Source: an uncultured Bacilli bacterium (GTDB taxonomy: Bacteria > Bacillota_I > Bacilli_A > RF39 > UBA660). From it: DNA of 11,400 bases. The notes beneath the pieces are model-generated. The model was given only the letters and a program-made list of their open reading frames with translations. It had not been told where the DNA came from and made no database searches. The translations under genes and the position numbers were made by a program. The stretch spans positions 1 to 11,400 of the forward strand of contig CALVSV010000072.1 of the NCBI GenBank assembly GCA_944359595.1, written 5' to 3'. The stretch's first letter is position 1. Every line of letters begins with the position of its first letter. Below, in pieces: positions 1 through 7,834 of the stretch.

Positions 1-825
1 AATACTTTTAGTATTATTTATTATTTCATTATTATTTTTTTGACAAGCTCCCGCACCAATAGCTAAGTAAGATCCATTATTCCAATAATTTTTATTATGT
101 ATAGATTCATACCCTTCTTTAGAGAAATTACTTGTTTCATATTGGTTAAATCCAATATCATTTAAATACTTACAAATAATATTATACATTTCATATTCAA
201 TATCTTCATCTACATTTTTATATTTATTTATATATAATTTAGTATTTTCTTCTAATATTAAAGAATAATAAGATATATGTTTAATATTTAATTTAGATAA
301 TATATTTAAATCATTATATAAACTATTTATATTTTGGTTAGGTATAGAAAACATCATATCAATATTTATATTATATATACCAAATTTATTTAAATTATTA
401 ATAGTTTTAATAACATCACTTTTATTATGATTTCTATCAAGCAACTTAATATTATTATCATCAAATGTTTGAACACCAATACTAACTCTATTAATACCAT
501 ACTTTTTAAATAATTTAATCTTATTTATATCTAATTTAGGATTACACTCAATAGTATATTCATATATATCACACTTATTTAGTTTATTTAAAATATTAAA
601 TAATTTATCTAGTTGTTCACAAGTTAATGAAGATGGTGTACCACCTCCAATATATATTGTTTTATATTTATTATTATTATCTTTTAATTTTAATTCTTTT
701 TCTAGTTCTATCAAATATTTATCTACATATTCTTTATTATAAAATACTTTACAAAAATCACAATATGAACATATTTCTGTACAAAAAGGAATATGTACAT
801 ATAAATAATTATCTTCGTTTTTCAT
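1..825 (-). CDS. hemW: HemW-type radical SAM protein (partial, C-terminus beyond left edge)
   Basis: The first 275 residues of a HemN/HemW-family radical SAM protein are present; no stop occurs before the window edge, and about 100 residues are probably missing given the family's usual length near 375. Seen in the sequence: HIPFCTEICSYCDF at residues 11-24 (Cys15, Cys19 and Cys22 are the CxxxCxxC ligands of the 4Fe-4S/SAM site), GGGTPS near residue 60, RVSIGVQTFDD, IDMMFSIPNQ and, near the edge, NYWNNGSYLAIGAGA, which matches the HemW signature YLGIGAGA. HemW is known as a haem chaperone or trafficking protein rather than a true coproporphyrinogen oxidase; older annotations call it HemN. The ATG at 825 overlaps the preceding gene by 17 bp and has no clear Shine-Dalgarno, so translational coupling is likely. 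In Bacillus-type genomes hemW follows lepA and precedes hrcA, so hrcA-dnaK may lie beyond the left edge (inference). Confidence 0.93.
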   Translation of the reverse strand, partial: MKNEDNYLYVHIPFCTEICSYCDFCKVFYNKEYVDKYLIELEKELKLKDNNNKYKTIYIGGGTPSSLTCEQLDKLFNILNKLNKCDIYEYTIECNPKLDINKIKLFKKYGINRVSIGVQTFDDNNIKLLDRNHNKSDVIKTINNLNKFGIYNINIDMMFSIPNQNINSLYNDLNILSKLNIKHISYYSLILEENTKLYINKYKNVDEDIEYEMYNIICKYLNDIGFNQYETSNFSKEGYESIHNKNYWNNGSYLAIGAGACQKNNNEIINNTKSI

Positions 826-1333
826 TTATTAGATCTGCACTTGCTGACAACTGTTCTAATTGTTTTAATAACATTGGATCAGTTATATTTTTTTCAGCAT
901 TATATATAGCTTTATAACCAATTGAAGACATTCTACTAAATTCAGATCTACTAATATTATAAAGTATTCTATATTTTGTTATAGTATTAATATCATCATC
1001 TGTTAAAAAATATCTTTTATCTGATGTATTATGTTTTTTTATTATATTAGAAATATCTTTTAACAATTTAATATCTTGTTCAAGTCGTATTTCTGATTTT
1101 AGACGTCTTAGTTTATTTACTTCATCATTCTTACTATTTAATATTTTATTAATTATTAATCTGTCTTCATCATTTAAATATTTTACATCTTGACAGTTAA
1201 GTACTTTATTTAATTTTTCTTCACTTATTTTAAATAATAAGCAAATTTCTTTAAAATTAATATCACATGCTTTATTATAATCAATTATTGTATTTAATAA
1301 ATTATTATTATTACTAAAATTATTATATATCAT
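809..1333 (-). CDS. Hypothetical protein with a C-terminal HTH-like region, between lepA and hemW
   Basis: A 174-residue soluble protein that I do not recognise as a named family. Residues about 115-150 (INTITKYRILYNISRSEFSR followed by MSSIGYKAIYNAEKNI) have the pattern of a Cro/C1 (XRE) helix-turn-helix: a first helix, 'S..EFS' for helix 2, a turn, and a recognition helix ending in a Y..E.N-like tail. A second weak HTH-like stretch lies near residues 28-46 (KEICLLFKISEEKLNKVLN). The centre is charged and helical, perhaps a coiled coil (DEVNKLRRLKSEIRLEQD). The ATG overlaps the lepA stop by one base (TAATG), with AAAGGT 12 nt upstream inside lepA; the 3' end overlaps hemW by 17 bp. This placement implies co-translation with lepA and hemW. 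It may be a DNA-binding regulator, but the HTH reading is from pattern only. Confidence 0.7.
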   Translation of the reverse strand: MIYNNFSNNNNLLNTIIDYNKACDINFKEICLLFKISEEKLNKVLNCQDVKYLNDEDRLIINKILNSKNDEVNKLRRLKSEIRLEQDIKLLKDISNIIKKHNTSDKRYFLTDDDINTITKYRILYNISRSEFSRMSSIGYKAIYNAEKNITDPMLLKQLEQLSASADLINEKRR

Positions 1334-3132
1334 TATTCATCATCTACCTTTAATATTTCTAAAAATGCATCAGTAGGTATTTCAACACTACCTATCATTT
1401 TCATTTTCTTTTTTCCTTCTTTTTGCTTTTCTAAAAGTTTTCTTTTACGTGTAATATCTCCACCATAACATTTAGCTAATACATTTTTTCTCATAGCTTT
1501 TATATCTGTACGCGCGATAATCTTATTACCTATGCTTGCTTGAATTGGTATTTCAAACATCTGTCTAGGAATTATTTCTTTTAATTTTTCTACTATTCTT
1601 TTACCACGAGTATATGCAAAATCTTTATGTACTATCAAACTTAATGCATCAACAACTTCACCGTTCAATAAAATATCCATTCTAACTAAATTGCTTGTTC
1701 TATTACCAATAAATTCATAATCAAACGATGCATAACCTTTAGTACTAGATTTTAATCTATCAAAAAAATCATATACTATTTCTGATAACGGAATTTCATA
1801 ATGTATATTAACTCTTGTAGAATCAATATACTCCATATTTATATATTCTCCTCTTTTATTTTGACACAATTCCATAACAGATCCAATATAATTTGATGGT
1901 ACAAATATATTAGTTCTAATAAATGGTTCTTCAATTTTTTCTATTCTTTGTTTATCTGGTAATTTTTTAGGACTGTCTATTTGTATAACCTCACCATTAG
2001 TTAGTGTTACTGTATACATAACTGATGGCGCAGTAGTAATAATATTAATATTAAATTCTCTTTCGATTCTTTCTTGTATAATCTCTAAGTGTAACAAACC
2101 TAAAAAGCCACATCTAAAACCAAATCCTAGTGCAAGAGAAGTTTCTTTTGTAAATGTTAGTGATGCATCATTTAATTTTAGTTTTTCTAAAGCTTCTAAT
2201 AAATCATTAAATTTATTAGATTCTACTGGGTATAACCCACAAAATACCATAGGCTTCATCTTTTTATAACCCTTTATAGGTGTTTTAGCAGGGTCATTAT
2301 CGAGCGTTATTGTATCACCAACACTAACATCACTTATACTTTTAATACTTGCACAAATATATCCAACACAACCAGTATCTAATATATCTAGGTGCTCCTC
2401 ATATGGAGTATGCACACCAATTTCTGTAATTTCATAAACTTTATTAGTGTTCATCATTCTTATTTTATCTTTAACTTTTAATTTACCAGAAAATAATCTA
2501 ACAAGCATAATAGCTCCTTTATATGGATCAAATACACTATCAAATATTAATGCTTTAACTTTTTCATCCTTTTTTATAGGTGGGCTTGGAATACGTTTTA
2601 TTACACTTTCTAATAATTCAGTTATTCCAACCCCTGTTTTAGCACTAGTTAATATTATTTCGTCCTCATCAAATCCAACTGTATCCATAAGTTCTTTTTT
2701 TACTTTATCTACATCAGCATTAGGTAGATCAATCTTATTTATTACTGGTATAATTGTTAAATTATTTTCAAGTGCAAGATATAAATTTGCCATAGTTTGT
2801 GCTTCCATACCTTGAGCTGCATCAACAACTAATATCGCACCTTCACATGCTGCAAGAGATCTAGATACTTCATAAGTAAAATCTACATGTCCAGGGGTAT
2901 CTATTAAATTAAATATATATTCTTGATTATTATATTTATATTTTAATCTAACAGCATTTAACTTTATTGTTATACCTCTTTCGCGTTCTAACTCCATATT
3001 ATCTAACAATTGATCTTTCATACTTCTTTTATCAATTGCTTCTGTCTTTTCTAATATTCTATCCGCAAGTGTAGATTTACCATGATCTATATGAGCGATT
3101 ATAGAAAAATTTCTGATATTTTTATTTTGCAT
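1333..3132 (-). CDS. lepA: Elongation factor 4 (LepA), ribosome back-translocation GTPase
   Basis: Nearly full-length LepA/EF-4, 599 residues from the chosen start, the same length as the E. coli protein. All GTPase motifs are visible: G1 AHIDHGKST (residues 13-21), G2 RGITI, G3 DTPGH, G4 NKID and G5 SAK. They are followed by the EF-G-like domains II, III and V (including [20 protein letters not shown]) and the LepA-specific C-terminal domain with the conserved [22 protein letters not shown]-4 acts on stalled or mis-translocated ribosomes and in 30S biogenesis. A GTG at 3144 is in frame, but the ATG at 3132 is preferred: GGTGA lies five bases before it, nothing SD-like precedes the GTG, and [20 protein letters not shown] aligns with known LepA N-termini. 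It lies 19 bp downstream of corA and shares the TAATG junction with the next gene, so it is operonic. Confidence 0.97.
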   Translation of the reverse strand: MQNKNIRNFSIIAHIDHGKSTLADRILEKTEAIDKRSMKDQLLDNMELERERGITIKLNAVRLKYKYNNQEYIFNLIDTPGHVDFTYEVSRSLAACEGAILVVDAAQGMEAQTMANLYLALENNLTIIPVINKIDLPNADVDKVKKELMDTVGFDEDEIILTSAKTGVGITELLESVIKRIPSPPIKKDEKVKALIFDSVFDPYKGAIMLVRLFSGKLKVKDKIRMMNTNKVYEITEIGVHTPYEEHLDILDTGCVGYICASIKSISDVSVGDTITLDNDPAKTPIKGYKKMKPMVFCGLYPVESNKFNDLLEALEKLKLNDASLTFTKETSLALGFGFRCGFLGLLHLEIIQERIEREFNINIITTAPSVMYTVTLTNGEVIQIDSPKKLPDKQRIEKIEEPFIRTNIFVPSNYIGSVMELCQNKRGEYINMEYIDSTRVNIHYEIPLSEIVYDFFDRLKSSTKGYASFDYEFIGNRTSNLVRMDILLNGEVVDALSLIVHKDFAYTRGKRIVEKLKEIIPRQMFEIPIQASIGNKIIARTDIKAMRKNVLAKCYGGDITRKRKLLEKQKEGKKKMKMIGSVEIPTDAFLEILKVDDE

Positions 3133-3137
3133 ATTCT

Positions 3138-3142
3138 TCACC
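3138..3142 (-). promoter_or_regulatory. Ribosome binding site deciding the lepA start
   Basis: On the minus strand GGTGA is followed by five bases and ATG (3132). The same GGTGA-N5-ATG spacing is found at the ycaO gene (9599-9603). It sets the lepA start at 3132 rather than the upstream GTG at 3144, which overlaps this very motif. Confidence 0.65.
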
Positions 3143-3151
3143 ACACATATT

Positions 3152-4087
3152 TTATAACATATTCTTTTTTCTTAATATCCAAGCAACTATAATACTTAAT
3201 ATAACTGATATAAGCAGTATAATCAAAAATGAATATTCATTATTTTGTAATGAACCTAACGGTACATTCATTCCCATAAATGAAGATACTGTTGTAGGTA
3301 TAGCTACCACTATAGTTATACTAGCAAGTATTTTCATTACATTATTTAAATTATTAGATATGATTGTACCAAATACTTCAATAGTACTAGATAATATACT
3401 AGAATAAATAGATGCCATCTCACTAGCTTGTCTATGTTCTATAATAACGTCTTCTAATATATCCATATCTTCTTCATACATTTGCATTATATTAATTTTT
3501 TGTAATCTATCTAAAACTGATTCATTTGATTTTAATGAAGTAGTAAAATATACTAAACTTTTTTGTAAATCCATAAGTTTTAATAAGTGCGCATTATTTG
3601 TAGATCTTTTTAATGACTGTTCTATTCTTGATGTTTGATCATTAATAATTTTTAATTCATTAATATACATAGTCGCAGTTTTAAATAATAGTAATAATGT
3701 AAATCTACTTTTTTTAGCAGTATCAAAATCTTTAATCTTACCAGATATAAAATCATTAAATACATTTAAATTTTTAGTACACATTGTAATAAAATAATCT
3801 TTTACATGAATTATTATTAAAGGTAATGTAACACTTAATGTATGTACTTTATTTCTTTCATAAGTTGGTACATCTATTACTATTAATTTAATATCATCTT
3901 CTGTATCTATTCTTGCTTGTTCTTCTTCATCTAAAAATCTTTTTAAATAATCTTTATCTGTATTTACAAGTGAAGCAATTTTTTCTAATTCTTCGTCCGT
4001 TGGATTATATAAATTAATCCATGAATTAACTTCTATATCATTTATTTCTTCTGTAACATTATTTTTTGTCTTATATATTTTAATCAT
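3152..4087 (-). CDS. corA: CorA-family magnesium/divalent cation transporter
   Basis: A 311-residue CorA-type (MIT superfamily) inner-membrane channel that carries Mg2+ or related divalent ions down the membrane potential. Seen: a large soluble N-terminal domain (about residues 1-245) with the long helical stalk characteristic of the family, then TM1 (about 246-270) ending in SSFMGMN, whose GMN (272-274) is the family signature and pore-mouth selectivity motif. A short periplasmic loop [10 protein letters not shown] follows, then TM2 (about 286-306) and a basic tail RKKNML. The length is normal and no key element is missing. The ATG has a strong SD (AAGGTGG, 4095-4101). It sits 22 bp after the anchored hypothetical gene and 19 bp before lepA, so all are probably read from the 4638-4666 promoter. 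Substrate preference (Mg2+, Co2+, or Zn2+ efflux) cannot be told from the sequence. Confidence 0.93.
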   Translation of the reverse strand: MIKIYKTKNNVTEEINDIEVNSWINLYNPTDEELEKIASLVNTDKDYLKRFLDEEEQARIDTEDDIKLIVIDVPTYERNKVHTLSVTLPLIIIHVKDYFITMCTKNLNVFNDFISGKIKDFDTAKKSRFTLLLLFKTATMYINELKIINDQTSRIEQSLKRSTNNAHLLKLMDLQKSLVYFTTSLKSNESVLDRLQKINIMQMYEEDMDILEDVIIEHRQASEMASIYSSILSSTIEVFGTIISNNLNNVMKILASITIVVAIPTTVSSFMGMNVPLGSLQNNEYSFLIILLISVILSIIVAWILRKKNML

Positions 4088-4109
4088 TATTACACCACCT
4101 TAATAAAAA

Positions 4110-4613
4110 TTATACAAATACCACACGAGAATTTATTGACTCTATAACATAACTTCCCTCTATATATATCTTATCATAATTATTATTATTTATTATCAAT
4201 GAAAAGCTAATATTTTGATTATTATTTACACCTACTTTACTACTATCAATAAGTAAATCAATATATTCATCAGTTTTATCAACAACAATATTAGGTGCAT
4301 CATACATTTTCCCATTAATATAAACAAGCAAATTATTTATATCAATATTACTATCTTCTATTCTATATATTAATTCATAATTAGAATCTACATTACTTTT
4401 ATTATACATATTTAAAGTAACACCCTCATAATAATTATTATCATTTAATTTATTTATTATTAAATTACCTACTTCACTAACTTCTAACACATTATTCTTA
4501 GCATAAACTACACCATTATCATATTTATATCTCATAAAAAAACTACCTATAATTATTATAATGGCAATAACCATATTAACATAATAATATAATATATTAC
4601 TGTTGTTATTCAT
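4110..4613 (-). CDS. Hypothetical membrane-anchored extracytoplasmic protein
   Basis: A 167-residue protein, not recognised. Residues about 10-26 (YYVNMVIAIIIIIGSFFM) form one hydrophobic segment followed by basic RYKYD. This would fit either an uncleaved signal anchor or a short signal peptide, with the remaining ~135 residues outside the membrane. The exported part has alternating hydrophobic/polar stretches typical of a beta-sandwich (LLVYINGKMYDAP, YIDLLIDSSKVG, NISFSLIIN, KIYIEGSYVIES), is rich in Asn and Asp, and has no cysteine and no LPxTG motif. It is the first gene after a strong sigma-A promoter, and its SD (AGGGGTG, 4621-4627) lies almost at the predicted 5' end of the mRNA, so the leader is very short. 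The co-transcribed corA-lepA genes say little about its role. Confidence 0.75.
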   Translation of the reverse strand: MNNNSNILYYYVNMVIAIIIIIGSFFMRYKYDNGVVYAKNNVLEVSEVGNLIINKLNDNNYYEGVTLNMYNKSNVDSNYELIYRIEDSNIDINNLLVYINGKMYDAPNIVVDKTDEYIDLLIDSSKVGVNNNQNISFSLIINNNNYDKIYIEGSYVIESINSRVVFV

Positions 4614-4637
4614 TCAAAACACCCCTACTTGTCAGTT

Positions 4638-4666
4638 ATTCTAACACAATAATATATATATGTCAA
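4638..4666 (-). promoter_or_regulatory. Sigma-A promoter of the 4613-corA-lepA-hemW operon
   Basis: On the minus strand, TTGACA (4661-4666, a perfect -35) is separated by exactly 17 bp from TAGAAT (4638-4643, one mismatch from TATAAT). Predicted transcription start is near 4631, giving a leader of roughly 18 nt that carries the AGGGGTG ribosome binding site. This is the best housekeeping promoter in the window. Confidence 0.85.
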
Positions 4667-4669
4667 TTT

Positions 4670-4691
4670 AAAAAGTGATAAAATTTATCAC
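4670..4691 (-). terminator. Palindrome plus short T-run at the end of the 619-residue gene
   Basis: Positions 4675-4691 (GTGATAAAATTTATCAC) are a 17-bp perfect palindrome overlapping the TGA stop of the upstream gene. On the minus strand it is followed directly by five T (4670-4674), as in a weak Rho-independent terminator. The stem is AT-rich, so termination may be partial. Because it ends only a few bases upstream of the -35 box (4661-4666), it could instead be an operator for the next promoter. The sequence does not decide between the two. Confidence 0.45.
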
Positions 4692-6547
4692 TCCTTATCT
4701 ACTAAACTAATATAATCTATATATGATGAAATAATTATTTCTGTATCATCTTCTAGCACTTCTAAATTGTTATCATCTAATACTTTTTTTATTAAATTTA
4801 ATATATTTTTATATCCAATACATTTATCTATTATTAATTTGTTTTCATCTCTTAATCCATCTAAACTACCTAACATACACAGTTTCAAACAATTAATTGC
4901 ATAAGACCTATTATTTTTTCTAATAATAGAAGTTACAACTTCATTTAATAGTTTACACTTTTCTTCATCATTATAATTTCTATTAGATAAATATGGCATA
5001 ATACTATAAATATAATCTTGTATTAACTCATCTAATAATTTTACCTTATCATTTGATATAATATAAAAGCATTCATATGGTTTAATATTATCTACAACAC
5101 TTTTTCTACTATCATCTTCATTAGTAAAGCCATTTATTTTATATATTAATATATATTGTTTAATAGCATCTTTAATAAATTGTTCTTTATTATCTTTTCT
5201 ATTATTATACGTATTTATTAAAGCATTCTTTAATATTTCTTTTTTCTCGTAACTTATATTTTCTTTATTATCAATTAATATATCATTAATAAATAATTCT
5301 ATATCATCTTCTAATATATTTTCTTTTTTTATTCTATTTTTTATTATATTATTAACATCATATCTACTAATATCTTTATATATGGTTTTTAACCATGTCT
5401 TAGAATAATCATATTCAACATTATTAATATATTCTTTAATATATAATTTTATCTCTTGATAACAATTATATTTTTTAAACGTATCTATTATAGTATTATA
5501 AAATTTTTCTTTTTTTACAGTATATAATTGTTCTAATTTTTCTTTTGTATATCCAGAATATTTAAATAATATATTATCAAGCTTATTTTGATAATCACCA
5601 TTAATTATTTTATTATAATCACTTATTTTAATATATATATTAAAATATTTTTTATTATTATTATCAACATTAACATTCGATATATTATTATAATCTTTCA
5701 TCATATTTAATGTTTCATCATACCCATATATATTATATATATCAAATATTAAATCTTCTAGTATTTTAGTTTTAACTACATTAATATATTTTATAATAGT
5801 ATCAATATCTGTATTTCCATCTAAATTATCTATAAGTAAATTAATAACTATTTTTATATGTTCATCTTTTTCACGTTCTACTCTTTCCAATAAATATTTT
5901 TTAAAATCCGATGTGGATGCATCGCTAAACCTATCTTCTTTTTTTAATTTTAAAAAATATTTATATAACTTGTCGGCTAATATATCATGATATGAACAAT
6001 TTAAATCTACTGTAATTCCAATATTTTGATAATTAACAACAAAAGGACTCAAATCCAATAATCCACTTTTAATATATTCATTATTATTAACAAATTTAAT
6101 AATTTTTTCACAACTATCAATATCAAATACTCTAATAACAATATTATCATTTCTAATAGTTGGAAAAACTTTAGAACAACAGTTTATATTCTCATTTTTT
6201 ATATAATCAAATATTTTTTTTACAGATATTTCTATTCTTTCTTTATTAATTGGAACATATAACTTAATAGAACCAATCAAATAATCTTTATTATATTTTT
6301 TACTTTTTAAAGAAAAATATTCACTATTATTTTTAACAATTATATTTTTATCATATTTAAAATATCTAATCCAATTATCAAATATAGTATTATCATCACT
6401 AATATTTTCTAAAATATTATCAGTACTATAATTTGTATTTACTATCATATTATAAATATATTTTTTAATTATTTTATTATTATTATCTACAATTATATCT
6501 CTTAAAAATTCTATTAATGTATTCATTAAAAAACTTCTATTTACCAT
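4688..6547 (-). CDS. Hypothetical 619-residue soluble protein, Asn/Ile-rich
   Basis: Not recognised as a named family. No signal peptide or membrane segment is seen; it is highly charged, Asn/Lys/Ile/Tyr-rich and mostly helical after residue 200. Residues about 91-200 look like a folded alpha/beta domain: a strand SIKLYVPI, helix, CCSKVFPTIRNDNIVIRVFD, then SPFVVNYQNIGITVDLNCSY and a helix LADKLYKYF. The order 'KLYVP - R.D..V - PF - G.G...D - SY' faintly recalls HopA1-like proteins, but I would not call it on that basis. The ATG at 6547 has AAAGGA eight bases upstream; a second ATG seven codons in is possible. It starts one base after the stop of the membrane-protein gene, so the two are co-translated and may work together. 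It ends in a palindrome with a T-run. Confidence 0.75.
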   Translation of the reverse strand: MVNRSFLMNTLIEFLRDIIVDNNNKIIKKYIYNMIVNTNYSTDNILENISDDNTIFDNWIRYFKYDKNIIVKNNSEYFSLKSKKYNKDYLIGSIKLYVPINKERIEISVKKIFDYIKNENINCCSKVFPTIRNDNIVIRVFDIDSCEKIIKFVNNNEYIKSGLLDLSPFVVNYQNIGITVDLNCSYHDILADKLYKYFLKLKKEDRFSDASTSDFKKYLLERVEREKDEHIKIVINLLIDNLDGNTDIDTIIKYINVVKTKILEDLIFDIYNIYGYDETLNMMKDYNNISNVNVDNNNKKYFNIYIKISDYNKIINGDYQNKLDNILFKYSGYTKEKLEQLYTVKKEKFYNTIIDTFKKYNCYQEIKLYIKEYINNVEYDYSKTWLKTIYKDISRYDVNNIIKNRIKKENILEDDIELFINDILIDNKENISYEKKEILKNALINTYNNRKDNKEQFIKDAIKQYILIYKINGFTNEDDSRKSVVDNIKPYECFYIISNDKVKLLDELIQDYIYSIMPYLSNRNYNDEEKCKLLNEVVTSIIRKNNRSYAINCLKLCMLGSLDGLRDENKLIIDKCIGYKNILNLIKKVLDDNNLEVLEDDTEIIISSYIDYISLVDKE

Positions 6548-6548
6548 A

Positions 6549-7085
6549 TCAACTATCCTTTTTCAATTTATTCTTTTTACTATTTGGATCTATAAATATT
6601 ATATCATCCGTCTGAAAATAAGTCGCAACAACATAGAAAAATAAAAATATCAACAATCCAAAAATTGATATATAACTAATACTTGTTGGTAAATTATTAG
6701 CGCCTACTACTATAATAGATACTAATAATCCAGATAATATACTAGTTATATTTGTTATTATATTTTGTATTATCATATCGTATTTAGTAACCATATATAT
6801 TATTGTAAAAGCAATAAGATTTACAACACTCATAATTATTATAGATATGAATGTAGCAAACAATACATTTGAATTAAAACCTACTAATATTATTTCTAAT
6901 AATTTTACAACAACGAATGATGATAACAACACTTTTAATCTTTCCCAAATACTATCGTTTTTAGGAACAAATAATCTTTTAAATTTATTTTTTTCTTGAT
7001 ATTTAAAGTATATATAATTCAAAGATGATAGTATTGTAATTAGTGTATATGTAATTATTTCCCATATATACAACTCATAACTCAT
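6549..7085 (-). CDS. Hypothetical multi-pass membrane protein
   Basis: A 178-residue integral membrane protein, family not recognised. Hydrophobic segments at about residues 7-27, 51-70, 74-98, 104-128 and 136-156 suggest four or five transmembrane helices. A basic, polar stretch follows the first (KYQEKNKFKRLFVPKNDSIWERL), and the lysine-rich tail (NSKKNKLKKDS) is probably cytoplasmic. The reading frame is open to a TTG at 7103, but the ATG at 7085 is preferred because GGAG stands eight bases before it and nothing SD-like precedes the TTG. It is the first gene of a two-gene operon with the 619-residue protein (one base between stop and start) and is divergent from the GerQ-like gene. No conserved motif points to transport or enzymatic activity. 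Confidence 0.75.
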   Translation of the reverse strand: MSYELYIWEIITYTLITILSSLNYIYFKYQEKNKFKRLFVPKNDSIWERLKVLLSSFVVVKLLEIILVGFNSNVLFATFISIIIMSVVNLIAFTIIYMVTKYDMIIQNIITNITSILSGLLVSIIVVGANNLPTSISYISIFGLLIFLFFYVVATYFQTDDIIFIDPNSKKNKLKKDS

Positions 7086-7106
7086 ATAATCAACTCCGTA
7101 CAACTA

Positions 7107-7115
7107 ATTATATCA
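7107..7115 (-). promoter_or_regulatory. Extended -10 promoter for the membrane-protein/619-residue gene pair
   Basis: The minus strand reads TGATATAAT: a perfect TATAAT (7107-7112) with the upstream TGn of an extended -10. No good -35 is present at 16-18 bp (TTTTAA at best), as expected for extended -10 promoters. The start point would be near 7100, just upstream of the GGAG that serves the ATG at 7085. This also argues against the TTG start at 7103. Confidence 0.6.
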
Positions 7116-7116
7116 T

Positions 7117-7145
7117 GAATATTGTTTTTTTAAAAGTCATATTAT
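7117..7145 (+). promoter_or_regulatory. Sigma-E-like (mother-cell sporulation) promoter of the GerQ-like gene
   Basis: GAATATT (7117-7123), 14 bp, then CATATTAT (7138-7145). The Bacillus sigma-E consensus, from memory, is about KMATATT-N14/15-CATACAnT, so the -35 and spacing fit and the -10 keeps CATA and the final T. Predicted start is near 7152, with the AAAGGAG ribosome binding site immediately after. Sigma-K, which also reads CATA-type -10 boxes, is an alternative. No sigma-A type box fits this gene as well. Confidence 0.5.
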
Positions 7146-7168
7146 TAAATTGTAAAGGAGAATTGTTT

Positions 7169-7438
7169 ATGAATAATAACTATTATCAAAATCCAATAAT
7201 AGACGATAAAACATATAATAATCCATTAACATATATTGATATTTTTAATTTAAATAGGGGTAAAATGGCAACATTTTATATAGATAACGAATCAAAAGAA
7301 TGTAGTGAATTGCACGGAATAATTGAAAAAGCTAGTTATGACTATATAATAATAAGTGATCCTAAAACTGGTAAATGGACACTTCTATTACCAAATTATT
7401 TAAATTATGTTATATTTGATGAAAATATAAATTATTAA
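7169..7438 (+). CDS. gerQ: GerQ-family spore coat protein
   Basis: An 89-residue protein whose last ~65 residues match the GerQ (YwdL, PF09671) domain as I know it: YIDIFNLNRGKMATFYI near residues 22-38, then HGIIEKASYDYIIISDPKTG (49-68), and LLLPNYLNYVIFDENINY at the C-terminus, equivalent to GerQ's YLDYxxFDEEINY. In Bacillus, GerQ is a spore coat protein cross-linked by transglutaminase and is needed to localise the germination lytic enzyme CwlJ. This copy is about half the length of B. subtilis GerQ and lacks its long Gln-rich N-terminal extension; the usual GRDH before IIISDP is SYDY here. The frame is open from an ATG at 7115, but the ATG at 7169 has AAAGGAG eight bases upstream and the upstream ATG falls inside the promoter, so 7169 is the start. 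It is monocistronic and divergent from the membrane-protein operon, and it implies spore formation or a sporulating ancestor. Confidence 0.85.
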   Translation: MNNNYYQNPIIDDKTYNNPLTYIDIFNLNRGKMATFYIDNESKECSELHGIIEKASYDYIIISDPKTGKWTLLLPNYLNYVIFDENINY

Positions 7439-7482
7439 AATTTTTTTACTATTTATAAAACAAGTAAAGATCGTTTTATCCA

Positions 7483-7524
7483 GCACCCCCAACCGAATAT
7501 ATGCATGCATTCGGTTGGGGGTGC
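7483..7524. repeat. GC-rich perfect 16-bp inverted repeat downstream of the GerQ-like gene
   Basis: GCACCCCCAACCGAAT (7483-7498) and its exact complement (7509-7524) enclose a 10-nt loop. The loop with its flanks contains the self-complementary ATGCATGCAT (7501-7510). Ten of 16 pairs are G-C in a region otherwise almost all A/T. It could stop transcription of the GerQ-like gene, but no T-run follows on either strand (GTTATAATATTT on the plus side), so a classical intrinsic terminator is not shown. A dispersed hairpin repeat is the other possibility. Confidence 0.8.
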
Positions 7525-7704
7525 GTTATAATATTTGTCACATTTAATCTGCATATACAGTTAGTAACTCCCTATTCAACGCTATTTATTACTACTTTAT
7601 GTTAATTTTCAAATTATATAAACCAAAAAACGAATAAAATTTCAAAATTATAATGACAAAAAAACAAAATAGTATAAAATAAATTAAAAAAAGTTGTTTA
7701 AATT

Positions 7705-7746
7705 ATAATAACTACTATATTTATAAATATAGTAGTTATTATTTTT
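7705..7746 (+). terminator. 38-bp perfect palindrome followed by a T-run
   Basis: Positions 7705-7742 are a perfect palindrome (half-site ATAATAACTACTATATTTA, 19 bp), continued by TTTT to 7746 on the plus strand, the layout of an intrinsic terminator. It is AT-rich but long, and would end any plus-strand transcript coming through the GerQ-like gene or starting near 7680. On the minus strand a T7 run begins only 12-15 nt after the stem, so bidirectional use is possible but less likely. Confidence 0.6.
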
Positions 7747-7767
7747 GAATTAACTATAAAAAATCAT

Positions 7768-7791
7768 CTAAAAAAGTCATTCGCTTTTTAG
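7768..7791. repeat. Short near-perfect hairpin
   Basis: CTAAAAAAG (7768-7776) and CTTTTTAG (7784-7791) pair with a single unpaired A around the 7-nt loop TCATTCG. The stem is AT-rich and its role is unknown; it lies between the 38-bp palindrome and the possible short reading frame at 7835. Confidence 0.5.
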
Positions 7792-7802
7792 TACTTATTC
7801 CC

Positions 7803-7818
7803 AATAAATTAATTTATT
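7803..7818. repeat. 16-bp perfect palindrome, operator-like
   Basis: AATAAATTAATTTATT is self-complementary and lies 16 bp upstream of the ATG at 7835, just before its possible ribosome binding site. It could be a protein-binding site, but palindromes of A and T alone arise easily in such AT-rich DNA. Confidence 0.35.
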
Positions 7819-7834
7819 AGAAAGAAGTGATTAT

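Noticed and set aside
627..917. 96-codon plus-strand reading frame
   Set aside because: It lies opposite hemW and the HTH-like gene, whose conserved motifs prove the minus strand is coding; its composition is that of an antisense shadow.
2447..2815. 122-codon plus-strand reading frame
   Set aside because: Wholly antisense to the conserved GTPase part of lepA; no ribosome binding site and no family resemblance.
3133..3144. Upstream GTG start for lepA
   Set aside because: It overlaps the GGTGA ribosome binding site of the ATG at 3132 and adds four residues absent from known LepA N-termini.
7086..7103. TTG start for the membrane-protein gene
   Set aside because: No ribosome binding site, and it lies at the predicted transcription start of the extended -10 promoter; the ATG at 7085 has GGAG eight bases upstream.
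7115..7168. Upstream ATG for the GerQ-like gene
   Set aside because: It sits inside the promoter-like region without a ribosome binding site; the ATG at 7169 has AAAGGAG at good spacing.
7501..7605. 34-codon plus-strand frame with MHAFGWGCVII, considered as a RiPP precursor
   Set aside because: It starts inside the loop of the GC-rich hairpin with no ribosome binding site, has only two Cys and no leader-like character, and lies far from and opposite to the RiPP operon.
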